From Nostoc sp. CHAB 5834 (lineage in GTDB: Bacteria; Cyanobacteriota; Cyanobacteriia; Cyanobacteriales; Nostocaceae), in assembly GCA_020829485.1 (NCBI GenBank), contig JAIVFU010000012.1:45807-109806 (forward strand): a DNA stretch of 64,000 nucleotides, given 5' to 3'. The notes under the pieces are model-generated. The model was not told where the DNA came from. It made no database searches and worked only from the letters and a program-made list of their open reading frames with translations. Made by a program: the position numbers and the translations under genes. Of this stretch, positions 37,933 to 46,692 are shown piece after piece. Each line of letters starts with the position of its first letter. Position 1 is the stretch's first letter.

Positions 37933-38096
37933 GACCTTCTCCGGTGCAGTGGGGTAGCTTGGCCATTGCGTTCCCAATGGCGGTCATTATATTTTGAGTA
38001 TGAAGCCAAAAGCCTTAATTACATTGTTCTTGTGTAACAGTTTTATTTTGATTTTGATACAACGTACTAATTCCTAATTCGTAATTAATAATCCAC

Positions 38097-39074
38097 ATGG
38101 AAAAACCTTCTAATTTATTACTTAAAGTCTCGCGGCGTTTGTTCACTAATCTAGATGAACAAGAAAAATTTATTGAGGCTTTGATGAATCCTGAGACTTT
38201 TTCACCTAGTATTCTTTGGTGTAAAGAAAAGCCAGAGGTTTCGCCTTTGGCAGTGGAAACACCAACCTATTGGCAACCAGAATTTATAGACCGTTTATCT
38301 TTGGGAGAAAAACCCGGTCAGCATCCCTTACATCAACAAGGATATTTCTATTGTTTAGATTTTTCTTCGGTGTTTGCAGCGACTACTTTGTTAGCTATTC
38401 CTGTACCAGTAAGTTTAGTTTTTGATATGTGTGCTGCACCAGGAGGTAAAAGTATCTTCGCTTGGAAAGCTTTACAACCTGAGTTACTCATCAGTAATGA
38501 AGTAATTGGCAAACGTCTAGGAATGCTAATTTCTAATTTGAAGCGTTGCCAGATTAGCCCTAGTGCAGTAGTTAATAGAGATTCTAGTATATTTGCCGAA
38601 ATGTTTCCCGACTCTAGCAATCTAGTAATAGTAGATGCTCCTTGTACTGGACAATCTTTACTAGCTAAAGGTGAAAAAGCTCCCGGATGTTTTCACCCGA
38701 CTGCTATTAATAAGAGTGCAAATAGACAAAAACGTATTATAGCTAACTCAGCTAAACTTGTTTTACCACAAGGGTATCTTGCTTATATGACTTGCACATA
38801 TTCACCTGAAGAAAATGAGCAAGTTTGTGAATGGTTTTTAGAAAGATTTCCCCAATTTCAGGCAATAGAAATTACTAATTTAGCCAAATATCAGTCGCAT
38901 TTAACTAAAATGCCTTGTTATCGAATGTTTCCTCAGTATAGATTAGGCGCTGGTGCGTTTACAGTACTGTTTAAAAATACTAATGAGGATAAAGCTCAAG
39001 ATGAGCGTAAAGAAGTAGATTTAAATACAATATCTTCGCTGTATATCTATCAAAATTTGAAAAAGTCAAGTTAG
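38097..39074 (+). CDS. RsmB/NOP family RNA (cytosine-5) methyltransferase
   Basis: 325 residues. The SAM-binding motif is DMCAAPGGKSIFAWKAL (about residue 112), motif IV with its cysteine is VDAPCTGQSLLAKGEK, and the catalytic cysteine is in YMTCTYSPEENEQV. Known members methylate C5 of cytosine in rRNA or tRNA. The protein lacks the NusB-like N-terminal domain of true RsmB, so the target is uncertain. It starts a short unit with the NUDIX gene 65 bp downstream. Confidence 0.88.
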   Translation: MEKPSNLLLKVSRRLFTNLDEQEKFIEALMNPETFSPSILWCKEKPEVSPLAVETPTYWQPEFIDRLSLGEKPGQHPLHQQGYFYCLDFSSVFAATTLLAIPVPVSLVFDMCAAPGGKSIFAWKALQPELLISNEVIGKRLGMLISNLKRCQISPSAVVNRDSSIFAEMFPDSSNLVIVDAPCTGQSLLAKGEKAPGCFHPTAINKSANRQKRIIANSAKLVLPQGYLAYMTCTYSPEENEQVCEWFLERFPQFQAIEITNLAKYQSHLTKMPCYRMFPQYRLGAGAFTVLFKNTNEDKAQDERKEVDLNTISSLYIYQNLKKSS

Positions 39075-39139
39075 TTAAATTTATAGCATTAAGCCAGAAT
39101 ATCTAATATTTTGACTAGACCGTAAAGGATGCAAATTAC

Positions 39140-39571
39140 ATGAGTCGAAAAATCAGCAAAGTCTTTAAACAGTCTGGCGTGATTCCTTATAGAGTGAACA
39201 ATGGCAAAGTCGAAATCTTGCTAATCACAACCCGTAACTTTCAACACTGGGTAATTCCGAAAGGAGATATTCCTAATGGCATGAGTCCGCCCGTTTCAGC
39301 AGCCAAAGAGGCGTGGGAAGAAGCAGGGGTGATTGGGTCAGTAGACACCAATCAACTCGGTAGTTACAAGTACCGCAAAGGAGGTAAAACTTACCGGGTA
39401 AAGATGTATTTGTTACCAGTTGAGATGCTGAGTGAAGATTATCCAGAAGCAAGTAAAAGAAAACGACAGTGGGTAGAAGTGACTAAAGCTATTAGGCGGG
39501 TTAAGTTTAATTCACTCAAACGAATCCTTAAAGGTTTTTTCCAGGTCAAATCTCATTTTTGTGCATTTTGA
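39140..39571 (+). CDS. NUDIX hydrolase
   Basis: 143 residues. The Nudix box is GDIPNGMSPPVSAAKEAWEE followed by AGV; the first Glu of the consensus (G-x5-E) is Met here, while the metal-binding KEAWEEAG part is intact, as in the diphosphoinositol-polyphosphate-type subgroup. SGVIPYRVNNGKVEILLIT and WVIPKGD are typical. Substrate is unknown; nucleotide or dinucleotide polyphosphates are likely. Same strand as the methyltransferase, probably co-transcribed. Confidence 0.9.
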   Translation: MSRKISKVFKQSGVIPYRVNNGKVEILLITTRNFQHWVIPKGDIPNGMSPPVSAAKEAWEEAGVIGSVDTNQLGSYKYRKGGKTYRVKMYLLPVEMLSEDYPEASKRKRQWVEVTKAIRRVKFNSLKRILKGFFQVKSHFCAF

Positions 39572-39633
39572 GATACTAATTCCGTATAAAAACATACATG
39601 AATTAATTATGCATAATTAAACATCCAATAAAA

Positions 39634-39712
39634 TCCTAGTTTGTAGTGAGCGATTCATCGCTCATAGCAAGGTTTCTTAGGACTAAAGTCCTTACTACAA
39701 ACTTAAATTGAT
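39634..39712. repeat. Multi-hairpin repeat with TTTGTAGT/ACTACAAAC ends
   Basis: CTAGTTTGTAGTGAG opens and CCTTACTACAAACTT closes a unit holding GAGCGATTCATCGCTC and AGGACTAAAGTCCT hairpins. Related units lie at 43342-43416 and 55998-56060. The 39572-39946 interval has no gene. Confidence 0.75.
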
Positions 39713-39946
39713 TTATTTATCATAAATATCTTGAATGGCTTTATGTAAATTCTTGGGGGTTGCCCAAATTCAATCAACAACTGCCCGAATTTAATATAGG
39801 AACTTAGCAAACTTGCTTTTATTAAACACAAAGGAACCGTCCATTATTTATTTTCTGGAAGCCCCTAATTAAAAACTAAAAATTGAAGAAGAATGCAGAA
39901 TTTAGAATTCTAAATTCTGCATTCTTGAGGGTTTTGCTGTAAAGCT

Positions 39947-41701
39947 TTAGAAGGTGAAGGTTGTTCTCAGCGTACCGATAATCGCATCGTCGTTACCGCT
40001 ATTTTGACCAGGCGAGGTCAACCAGATGACACCAGGGGTAATTGAGATGTTATCTGATACGCGATACTTGTAAAAACCTTCAAAGTGATAGGGTATATCA
40101 TTACCAGCAGCAACACCTGTCCGGTTAAAGGAATAGGGTTCTGCGCCAGCAAAAATACCTAAAACGTTACCCTGTTTACCGAAGTCAGGTAAGGCTATCC
40201 CAACTCCGTAGCTCCAAGCTTCATAATCATCACCAGCACCGAAGCCCGTGACATCGTGGTAAGAAACGAAACCACTAACTGACAGTTTGTCGCTGGGTCT
40301 GAAGGCTGCCGATACCCCGTATGAATTACTGGAAGATGCGTTTAGGGCGTTTAGGGTGTTAGCTTGACCAGTACCTACGACGCGGTTAGTGCCAGCTAAA
40401 CCACTACCTGCATCAAATAAATTACCGCCTCCAGCACCATGATAACCGTGAACGTAAGTAGCAGCCAAAGCCAAGCGATCGCCAACACTAAAGTTCAACT
40501 GTCCAAGAGCCGCGTAGTTACCCTGTAACAAACCTTGATTTGCGCCAGGATTATTAGCATTTGACGCTAAGTAGCCTACAGTCAGTGAACTTGGTTTGAA
40601 AAAACTGCCACCGCTACCAAAGGGTAAAGTTAGTGCTGCACCTGCACCACCACCAATGCGATAGATGGGACTTTCAGAAGCAAAGGTAGACAAAGCACCA
40701 TTACCGCCATCGTAGTCCTCAAAGTAAGGGTTGTTAGTGGCAGCATAATCGCTATGAATACCTCCGGTGGCCGCCAAGTAAACTTGGGCTGGGCCGATGG
40801 GTACGTAATATGCCAGCCAGTCTATAGAAACACCGTTATTGGTAGTAGGAGACAGGTTAAAGGTTTGAGTCCCTTCAGATGTGCCACCTGGTAAAGCCAA
40901 GGGATTTGCATTACCAGCTGCAAGCCTAGTATGCAAAGTATCTTTACCTGTGAAGCTGGTTTGTAAGTCTAAACGCACCCTGTCTTGGAAAACAGTATTG
41001 TTGTTGTCGTTGTTGCCAAAGTTGTCGGTGACAGCAAAAATAGCTTCACCTACCAATTTTGTGGTAGTAGAAAACTGATTTGCTTCCAGTTCAGCAGTCC
41101 GTGCTTCTACAGCATCTACTCGGCCACGCAGAGTTGCTAGTTCTGCCGAGAATTCCTCTTGCAAACGTTGGAGGGTTGCTAAATCCTGTTTTGTCACCAA
41201 ATCAGCCGTTGCTGTGGCAATCAGTTCATTAACCCTATCTAAACAAGCATTCAAACCTGCGGCAAATTCATAACGGGTTAGTGCCCGGTTGCCACGGTAA
41301 GTGCTATTAGGATATCCAGCAATACAACCGTAGCGTTCAACCAGGGATTGCAAAGCTTGGAATGCCCAGTCAGTCGGCTGTACATCAGAAAACTGAGAAA
41401 CTGATGTGACTTGAGACAGTGAATTCTGGTTCTTGCCTTCGCTGCTGTAGCGGTTAACTTCTTCTAAAACCTTATTATCATCTGTCTTTGCCTGGGCAAC
41501 CAATTGCTGATTTTTTGGTTGCCCTGTTTGGATGAATATTGAAGCACTAGAAGCTAGTGGCGCTTCTGTCTGAGCAACTTTTGCCTTTATACCTTCAGAA
41601 GAGGCTGGTACTTTAGTAGCCATAGCTCTAGCGGAAACCAACACCGTCACTCCCAAAACTACTGGACTTAGTGCCAGAGTTTTCCACAATAGATGAGACA
41701 T
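39947..41701 (-). CDS. SLH-domain iron-uptake porin (OprB/SOMB family)
   Basis: 584 residues: signal peptide (TLALSPVVLGVTVLVSARAMA), a long linker, an SLH domain (FSDVQPTDWAFQALQSLVER, GNRALTRYEFAAGLNACLD; about residues 108-165), a short coiled coil (LATLQRLQEEFSAELATLRG), then a large beta-barrel ending in GTLRTTFTF. SLH binds pyruvylated or peptidoglycan-linked polymers in cyanobacterial walls, and the barrel forms a pore for small solutes and inorganic ions including iron. One of several paralogues typical of Nostoc-type genomes. Monocistronic. Confidence 0.92.
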   Translation of the reverse strand: MSHLLWKTLALSPVVLGVTVLVSARAMATKVPASSEGIKAKVAQTEAPLASSASIFIQTGQPKNQQLVAQAKTDDNKVLEEVNRYSSEGKNQNSLSQVTSVSQFSDVQPTDWAFQALQSLVERYGCIAGYPNSTYRGNRALTRYEFAAGLNACLDRVNELIATATADLVTKQDLATLQRLQEEFSAELATLRGRVDAVEARTAELEANQFSTTTKLVGEAIFAVTDNFGNNDNNNTVFQDRVRLDLQTSFTGKDTLHTRLAAGNANPLALPGGTSEGTQTFNLSPTTNNGVSIDWLAYYVPIGPAQVYLAATGGIHSDYAATNNPYFEDYDGGNGALSTFASESPIYRIGGGAGAALTLPFGSGGSFFKPSSLTVGYLASNANNPGANQGLLQGNYAALGQLNFSVGDRLALAATYVHGYHGAGGGNLFDAGSGLAGTNRVVGTGQANTLNALNASSSNSYGVSAAFRPSDKLSVSGFVSYHDVTGFGAGDDYEAWSYGVGIALPDFGKQGNVLGIFAGAEPYSFNRTGVAAGNDIPYHFEGFYKYRVSDNISITPGVIWLTSPGQNSGNDDAIIGTLRTTFTF

Positions 41702-41846
41702 TTTTTTATTTTACTTTCCCAAAAAAGACCTGAAATGACTGGCTTCAAGAAAAAGAGAACAAACAGTTATTGTACTTGTTGGAAATCTTATCAGATTCTT
41801 GTAACTTTAAGATATACCTGACAAAATTGTTACAAATAAATAATCT

Positions 41847-41873
41847 TAACTCATCCCACAGCTTGAAGCCGTG
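41847..41873. repeat. IS200/IS605-type end hairpin
   Basis: CCCACAGCTTGAAGCCGTGGG is the kind of hairpin found at the right end of cyanobacterial TnpB elements. No transposase is next to it. It lies just beyond the broken end of the glycosyltransferase pseudogene and may mark the deletion point. Confidence 0.5.
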
Positions 41874-41969
41874 GGGATATCTAGTCAGCCCCAACTCTGG
41901 GAGACGCTGTATTTTGACTCTGCTCAACATAAATTTGCGTTCGGGGAAGTCACGCATTCATTCACGCAT

Positions 41970-42404
41970 TCAAAAATTTACCAAGTCCATTAATGCATCT
42001 GGTTGCATATCGTCATCTGCACTAACCATTAAATGTCCAAGGGTATACATTAGTGTGAAGTTACGATTTCCGCCATAGCTAGGTCTAAATAAGTTTTTTA
42101 CTAGTGATTCTAGGTTGGGTAAACGCGTAGCGGCTTGTCGTCAGACATCGCGCAGTCTTTCGTTTAAAAATGTAATAAATTGCTCTTTTTGTTGGGGGCC
42201 GACATAAAACACATCATTAACTGTCTTAGTCTGCTCTAAAAGTGGGTAATATTTCTCGTGGTTGGCAATACTAGAATCATCAAATACGATAATTTTTAAA
42301 GCATGACCATTCGCCCAGAAATTTTCATCATACTTTTCGATGGTCTGTGCTACATCTCTTAGTCGATGAGTCGGAATAACAAATATCGTCTCTTTTTGTT
42401 TCAT
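41970..42404 (-). pseudogene. Glycosyltransferase family 2-like pseudogene
   Basis: The frame opens with ETIFVIPTHRLRDVAQTIEK and KIIVFDDSS, runs to LNERLRDV, meets a TGA at 42141-42143, then continues in the same frame as LFRPSYGGNRNFTLMYTLGH and MVSADDDMQPDALM. The ADDD segment is the metal-binding DXD-type motif of GT-A enzymes, and the N-terminal VIPTHR...FDDSS fits the nucleotide-sugar side. The stop lies in a dispersed repeat inserted in frame at about 42114-42151 (ACGCGTAGCGGCTTGTCGTC). The C-terminal part is missing. Family assignment is by motif and moderate. Confidence 0.65.
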
Positions 42405-42487
42405 AAAATCTCTTTAAGTTTCTCAAATTAAGTTTCAAAAGTTCCAACTACCAATAAATGCATCCCTTCTGTGACAATTTTAGAAAG

Positions 42488-42886
42488 CTATTTAGGCTTG
42501 TAGTCAGAGCAATTTAGTGCTTCTTTGGTTAGAGCAGCAAAAGGCTGTACTGCACACTTTAGATAATGGTTGTTGTTAAAAAATTGGCAGTTTTTACAGG
42601 GATGTTGCTCTAAATGTTTTATGTTTACTATTTCGTTTTTATCTTGTGCCGCCTTTTGTATCGTATCTTGTAACGCTTTGGAGGCGTATGAAACGACAAA
42701 AACGAAAGTTCCCCAAACAATCATGAAGGAAATGTGAGCCAATAACACTGCTACAAAGGGAATATCTCCGTCGTGTGGTTTTATGTCATGATCTGTTGCA
42801 TTTGCCAGTTTAGCTTCAAGGAGAGTGGATTGATTAACACTCTTTTGGGCAGATACATAAATTCGTAAAAGCTCCGAAGTATCCAT
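42488..42886 (-). CDS. Small single-pass membrane protein with four-cysteine tail
   Basis: 132 residues: a soluble N-terminus, one or two tight membrane helices (residues 42-68, PFVAVLLAHISFMIVWGTFV), a charged linker and a C-terminal cluster with Cys97, Cys100, Cys111 and Cys126 (HPCKNCQFF, YLKCAVQP, ALNCSDYK). The spacing could bind a metal or Fe-S cluster. I do not recognise a named family; the cysteine pattern looks conserved and functional. Monocistronic, in front of a 17-bp stem hairpin. Confidence 0.6.
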   Translation of the reverse strand: MDTSELLRIYVSAQKSVNQSTLLEAKLANATDHDIKPHDGDIPFVAVLLAHISFMIVWGTFVFVVSYASKALQDTIQKAAQDKNEIVNIKHLEQHPCKNCQFFNNNHYLKCAVQPFAALTKEALNCSDYKPK

Positions 42887-42948
42887 ATAAAAACCCCTTA
42901 CTTAGTCGAATTCAGATTCAGGAAAAGTCATCTAAGTTAAAAATTTTT

Positions 42949-42991
42949 AAACGCTATTGATTTGGATTAAAACACCAAATCAATAGCGTTT
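42949..42991. repeat. 17-bp perfect stem with 9-base loop
   Basis: AAACGCTATTGATTTGG pairs exactly with CCAAATCAATAGCGTTT. It lies 60 bp upstream of the minus-strand gene at 42488 and has T-rich flanks. It could be a terminator for transcripts from the right, or a mobile hairpin. Confidence 0.7.
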
Positions 42992-43215
42992 TAAAGCTGT
43001 TTTACTTTTTAATATGAAACATTTTTTAACTCTAATGTTATTGTGCAATAAATTACACAAAATATATATATACTAAAAATATAGTTTTAAAATATACAAA
43101 TTGTTTAGGTAAAAAGCATATAGTTATCTACTAGCTAAATTTCCATATATTCAGAGATATATCTTTGATATATATAACGGTTGCCAATACTAAGCTGATA
43201 TGCGTCTAAATTATA

Positions 43216-43416
43216 TAAACATTTTTTATAATCGTTGACGGTTGACGGTTATCGGTCATCAGTCAACCGTCAACAGTCATCAGGTAAATGTACAAGTTAA
43301 ATGCGTAACAGCTTAAGTAGAACGGCGTGAATAATTCAAAGTTTGTAGTGAGGACTTTAGTCCTCTTTTGAGGGCTTAAGCCCTCTCTACGAGACGCTAC
43401 GCGAACACTACAAACT
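43216..43416. repeat. GTTGAC inverted repeats and multi-hairpin unit
   Basis: At 43232-43280 GTTGACGGTTGACGG and TCAACCGTCAAC are inverted. At 43342-43416 AGTTTGTAGTGAGGAC and ACACTACAAACT enclose GAGGACTTTAGTCCTC and GAGGGCTTAAGCCCTC hairpins, a member of the family at 39634. No ORF is supported between 42992 and 43515. Confidence 0.7.
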
Positions 43417-43608
43417 AATCTCAAGATTTTTTACATTATTTAATCTAGTTTGATTTATTCTTACCGACTTACTTACTCAGTTAAGAATACTTGTAGCGAC
43501 TGTTTTAAAAGTCAAGCTATCGCTTTGTTTGTGGAGATTTATGAAAGCGATGCCTAGGTTGGGCTACGCCTACGCACCTGTGTACTTGATCGCGGTGCGA
43601 CAAGGTTT

Positions 43609-43744
43609 GAAGTACCTCAAAACGACTTTGGAGTACCTCAACACGACTTTGAAGTACCTCAACACGACTTCGGAGTACCTCAACACGACTTTGAAGTACC
43701 TCAACACGACTTTGAAGTACCTCAACACGACTTCGAGGTATCTG
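43609..43744. repeat. 21-bp tandem array, six units plus a part
   Basis: Six consecutive 21-bp units, consensus GAAGTACCTCAACACGACTTT, with the last base and second base varying, then a broken seventh unit. ORFs on both strands run through it because the unit is a multiple of three (minus strand heptapeptide SRVEVLQ). It directly abuts a kdpB relic. The unit differs in sequence from the array at 25535 but has the same length. Confidence 0.92.
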
Positions 43745-43795
43745 TTTGGCAATGAAGGGAGCAACAATGCCGCCAAGACCAAAGATGAACAAGTT
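43739..43795 (-). pseudogene. Relic of a kdpB 3' region
   Basis: The minus strand reads NLFIFGLGGIVAPFIAKQ, which matches the C-terminal NILIYGLGGVIAPFIAIK of the intact KdpB in this window at almost every position. It is fused to the 21-bp array on one side; on the other side similarity stops within about four codons. It is best explained as the end of a former second kdpB gene or a duplicated fragment. Confidence 0.6.
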
Positions 43796-43886
43796 AAATC
43801 CCCGAGAACTTTTACGAAGTCGGGGAACTGGACACCGTGAATTTTCACAAATTAGATAGGATAGAGTCAGGAGTCTAATTCATAGC

Positions 43887-45122
43887 TCATAACTGATTTT
43901 GGCGACAAATTCCAAATGCGGAAGTATAGGCGTGTAAGAAAGTTCTGCCGCCTACAGGGCCGATTTCCCCGCCACAGAAAAAGCCGCCTACAGGAATATC
44001 GCTGACGTAACGCCGAAATAGTTCAGAATCGAAATTGGGTTTACCATAGAGTCCTTCACCTCGCCCCAGACAGGCAAACATTAAGGCAGCTACAGCAGAG
44101 GGTTCAGATTCTCGTTGGGTTTGATAACTTTGGAGGAGTAATTCTAGGTCTTCAGCGGAGGCTTGAGCATCGCGGAGGTGGAATTGCAGCCTTTGTCCTG
44201 GACGGACGCGATCGCCAATTGCGATCGCCCCAGCTGTTGGATCAACCCCAAGAATACCACGAATTAAAAAGTCTCCCTGTTGCAAACCCAGCTTAAATTC
44301 ATCCATTGCTACACCAACAAACAGAGAGTGCTGTGCTAAAGTCCGTTCGTGTTCGCTGAGACTGGCAATCAAATCTCGCAATACCACTAAAGGCACTTGC
44401 TCATCTAACTCTAAGATGATGTTGCGATCGGCTTTTGTAACTTGCAATGGTTTGCCAATTGGTCGGCATCCTTGGGCTACAATCGTTTCCAAAACAATAT
44501 TGCCAGTCAAAGCTATGCCGATAGTACCCTCACGATACAGGCTTTGGTGTTCCTCGCCCTCAGTATCATTACAAAAAAGGGCAACACGACCACCCATACC
44601 CCCACCGCTAGCTTGTCCCCCCACAATCACCGATCCTGGATAAGCAAAATCTAGCCCCTGCAATAAATCGTTGATTCCAGAAGCGAAAGAACTAGACAGC
44701 AAAATGAACTGGGGTGTCGGTGATGTTGGCACACCGATCAAATCAACCCAAGTATCTGGTGAACTGTCTAAATCAGGTAATTCTTCAGCAACAACATGAA
44801 AGACTTGAACCTTCACTCCTGGAAGGTGTGCCAAAGTCAAGCTAATAGCTGGTTCAGCTTCTAGTTCTTGGGTTTCTCCGTTAACAGTCGTCCCAATCAC
44901 ACCTCCACCACTACAGCCAATTAGCACAGGCACAGAAAGTTTTTCAGCTAACAAAGGTAATAGTCGGGAATACTCACTCGTAAAAGCAGACGAAATGAAT
45001 ACCAGTCCTAGATCCGCAGGTGCTGTTAACGATGAGACAGCTCGTTCCACCACATCTGTAACAGCTGCTTCCAAAGAATGACGGGTTGATAGGGCGTTTG
45101 CCCACTGCATTTGGTCTGCCAT
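43887..45122 (-). CDS. FIST domain (N and C) sensor-type protein
   Basis: About 411 residues from MADQMQWANALSTRHSLEAA (Met43 of the ORF; upstream codons look non-coding). FIST N: LGLVFISSAFTSEYSRLLPL, VLIGCSGGGVIGTT, PQFILLSSSFASGINDLLQG, YPGSVIVGGQASGG. FIST C: FLIRGILGVDPTAGAIAIGD, LMFACLGRGEGLYGKPNFDS, VGGFFCGGEIGPVGG, LHAYTSAFGICR. FIST proteins are thought to bind small ligands in signalling, sometimes fused to other modules; here the pair stands alone. Ligand unknown. Cytoplasmic. Confidence 0.9.
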   Translation of the reverse strand: MADQMQWANALSTRHSLEAAVTDVVERAVSSLTAPADLGLVFISSAFTSEYSRLLPLLAEKLSVPVLIGCSGGGVIGTTVNGETQELEAEPAISLTLAHLPGVKVQVFHVVAEELPDLDSSPDTWVDLIGVPTSPTPQFILLSSSFASGINDLLQGLDFAYPGSVIVGGQASGGGMGGRVALFCNDTEGEEHQSLYREGTIGIALTGNIVLETIVAQGCRPIGKPLQVTKADRNIILELDEQVPLVVLRDLIASLSEHERTLAQHSLFVGVAMDEFKLGLQQGDFLIRGILGVDPTAGAIAIGDRVRPGQRLQFHLRDAQASAEDLELLLQSYQTQRESEPSAVAALMFACLGRGEGLYGKPNFDSELFRRYVSDIPVGGFFCGGEIGPVGGRTFLHAYTSAFGICRQNQL

Positions 45123-45492
45123 GAGTTTTGAGCTTCTTTCTCTTTTTGGGCTAGTAGGTTTTGATTTTTGATTTTGGGAAGAATTGCATCCTACAAAAAT
45201 TAGTGCCAGCCTTTTGTCTCCTCCATCCCAAGAAGCTGGGGTTATCATTCCCTAATAGATGCATCTAAATATATTGTATGATTGTTTATCTATGGTACTA
45301 ATTCCACAAAATCTTAAAAAATAAAGATGAATGCATTATAGATGCGGCAGTTTACTATATTGGTTATAAATCAATAGGCTAAAGTCCTAACTTATGAGAT
45401 GAATGGTTAGAATGGTTAGTACTCAAGCTAAAATCTGCCATTTTTGAAGTTTTTCTATACTAGTATTAACAACACACAACGAGACTAAAGCA

Positions 45493-45738
45493 ATGACCAA
45501 CATCCGAGAAACAGCAAAGGGCGACATCCAAGAGAAAATTCAAGAAGAAGTAGAGCAAGCGCGTACTGTGTGTGACATTAACGGTAGCGGTTCACCAGAG
45601 TGTGCTGCTGCTTGGGATGCAGTAGAAGAATTGCAAGCCGAAGCTTCCCACAAGCGCCAAAGCAAGCCCAAAAACTCTCTAGAACAGTATTGTGATGACA
45701 ACCCAGATGCAATTGAATGCCGAGTTTACGATGACTAA
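45493..45738 (+). CDS. CP12 Calvin-cycle regulator
   Basis: 81 residues, full CP12. The AWDAVEEL core and both cysteine pairs are present: Cys27/Cys37 (ARTVCDINGSGSPECAAA) and Cys67/Cys76 (EQYCDDNPDAIECRVYDD). CP12 is redox-sensitive and disordered; when oxidised it binds GAPDH and phosphoribulokinase and inactivates both in the dark. The C-terminal GAPDH-binding tail is intact. Monocistronic; 370 bp of gene-free DNA precede it. Confidence 0.95.
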   Translation: MTNIRETAKGDIQEKIQEEVEQARTVCDINGSGSPECAAAWDAVEELQAEASHKRQSKPKNSLEQYCDDNPDAIECRVYDD

Positions 45739-46337
45739 AAATTTACACAAGTGAGTTTTATATTCGCTTGGTAAACAAGCAACCAAAATTTACTTACTCA
45801 AATCTTGCAGTCTCTCCTCACTCCCGCCTAAAATCTTACTCCCCCTCTTTCATCATTTGCCCCAACAGGTAAATAATTGGTGAAATATCTGGAGTTACGG
45901 ATGTACGATGGTTAAAATTTGAGGTTTTTTTATACCCAAAAAATTGGGGTTTTGTCCGAGAGTGTCGAGTATATAGTCAGCCGCTGGGTTTTAAAACTCT
46001 TCCTGACGCTACTTGCAAATAGGTGCAAAATCTGAGATGAGGGTCTTTGAATTGCTTGTTTTTTACCAAATAGAGAGATTGAGGAAAGTGAATTAAACAA
46101 TTTACTATTTAATACCTTTTCCAAAAATCTTTGCAACAAATGAATTGACTGTAGGGGCGTGCATCTGTATGCCCCTACAAACGTATTTACAGTATAAATT
46201 TCGTGAAATATTATAAATTGGGGAGTCAGGGGACTTGCACAAAGAAGTTAGAGCGCAGTCTTGAGGCTAGACTTTGTGCTTTGATTAAACTGTTATGTAA
46301 TTATAGATAGACTAATAGCTAGCTAATAGCTTACAGG
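45739..46337. other. Gene-free interval with one hairpin
   Basis: Holds the hairpin GTAGGGGCGTGCATC/GTATGCCCCTAC at 46151-46178 and no credible ORF. The right end is the 10-bp target duplication of the next element. Confidence 0.5.
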
Positions 46338-46620
46338 CAGGGCTATTTCATTCTCATCTAGCCCGCCTCAGAATGAATTCTGAGTCTAATAGCGAAACTC
46401 GTCTAAAGACGACTGAGAAAAGGTTATAGTCCCTAAAAGGGACTTCCAAATAAATTAACTCCTGTGGGGTGGGCATCTTGCCCGCCCTATGGACTGGGCG
46501 GGCAAGATGCCCACCCCACAATATTGGATAATTTATTTCTTGGAGTTCCCTTAACGGACTTTAGCTAAAAGCCAAAGAACTTTAGTTATGGGCGGTTTAT
46601 GTCTAGAACGAAATAGCCCT
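46338..46620. mobile_element. Multi-hairpin MITE, copy A, with a nested element
   Basis: Ends CAGGGCTATTTCATTCT and AGAACGAAATAGCCCT are inverted repeats. AGCTTACAGG is present on both sides (46328-46337 and 46621-46630), an exact 10-bp target duplication. Inside are GAATGAATTC, GTCTAAAGAC and GAACTTTAGTT hairpins. Removing the nested element at 46437-46552 leaves about 167 bp, the size of copies B and C. Confidence 0.92.
46437..46552. mobile_element. AAGGGA/TTCCAA MITE nested in copy A
   Basis: Ends AAGGGACTTCCAAATAAATT and AATTTATTTCTTGGAGTTCC are inverted. The centre is a long GC hairpin (GTGGGGTGGGCATCTTGCCC with its complement). The equivalent position in copy C (about 23130-23160) lacks it, so the empty site is known. 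Confidence 0.88.
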
Positions 46621-46692
46621 AGCTTACAGGTTTATTAGTTATGGATACTTGTTTTTGGTTAAAAATGTTTTATTTATCGTTTGAGAAAAACT

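Noticed and set aside
43517..43848. Three overlapping ORFs with heptapeptide repeats
   Set aside because: They arise from a 21-bp array whose length keeps all frames open; only the KdpB-like start of one of them has meaning, as a relic.
45930..46139. 69-codon minus-strand ORF
   Set aside because: No motif, signal or operon context; treated as chance.
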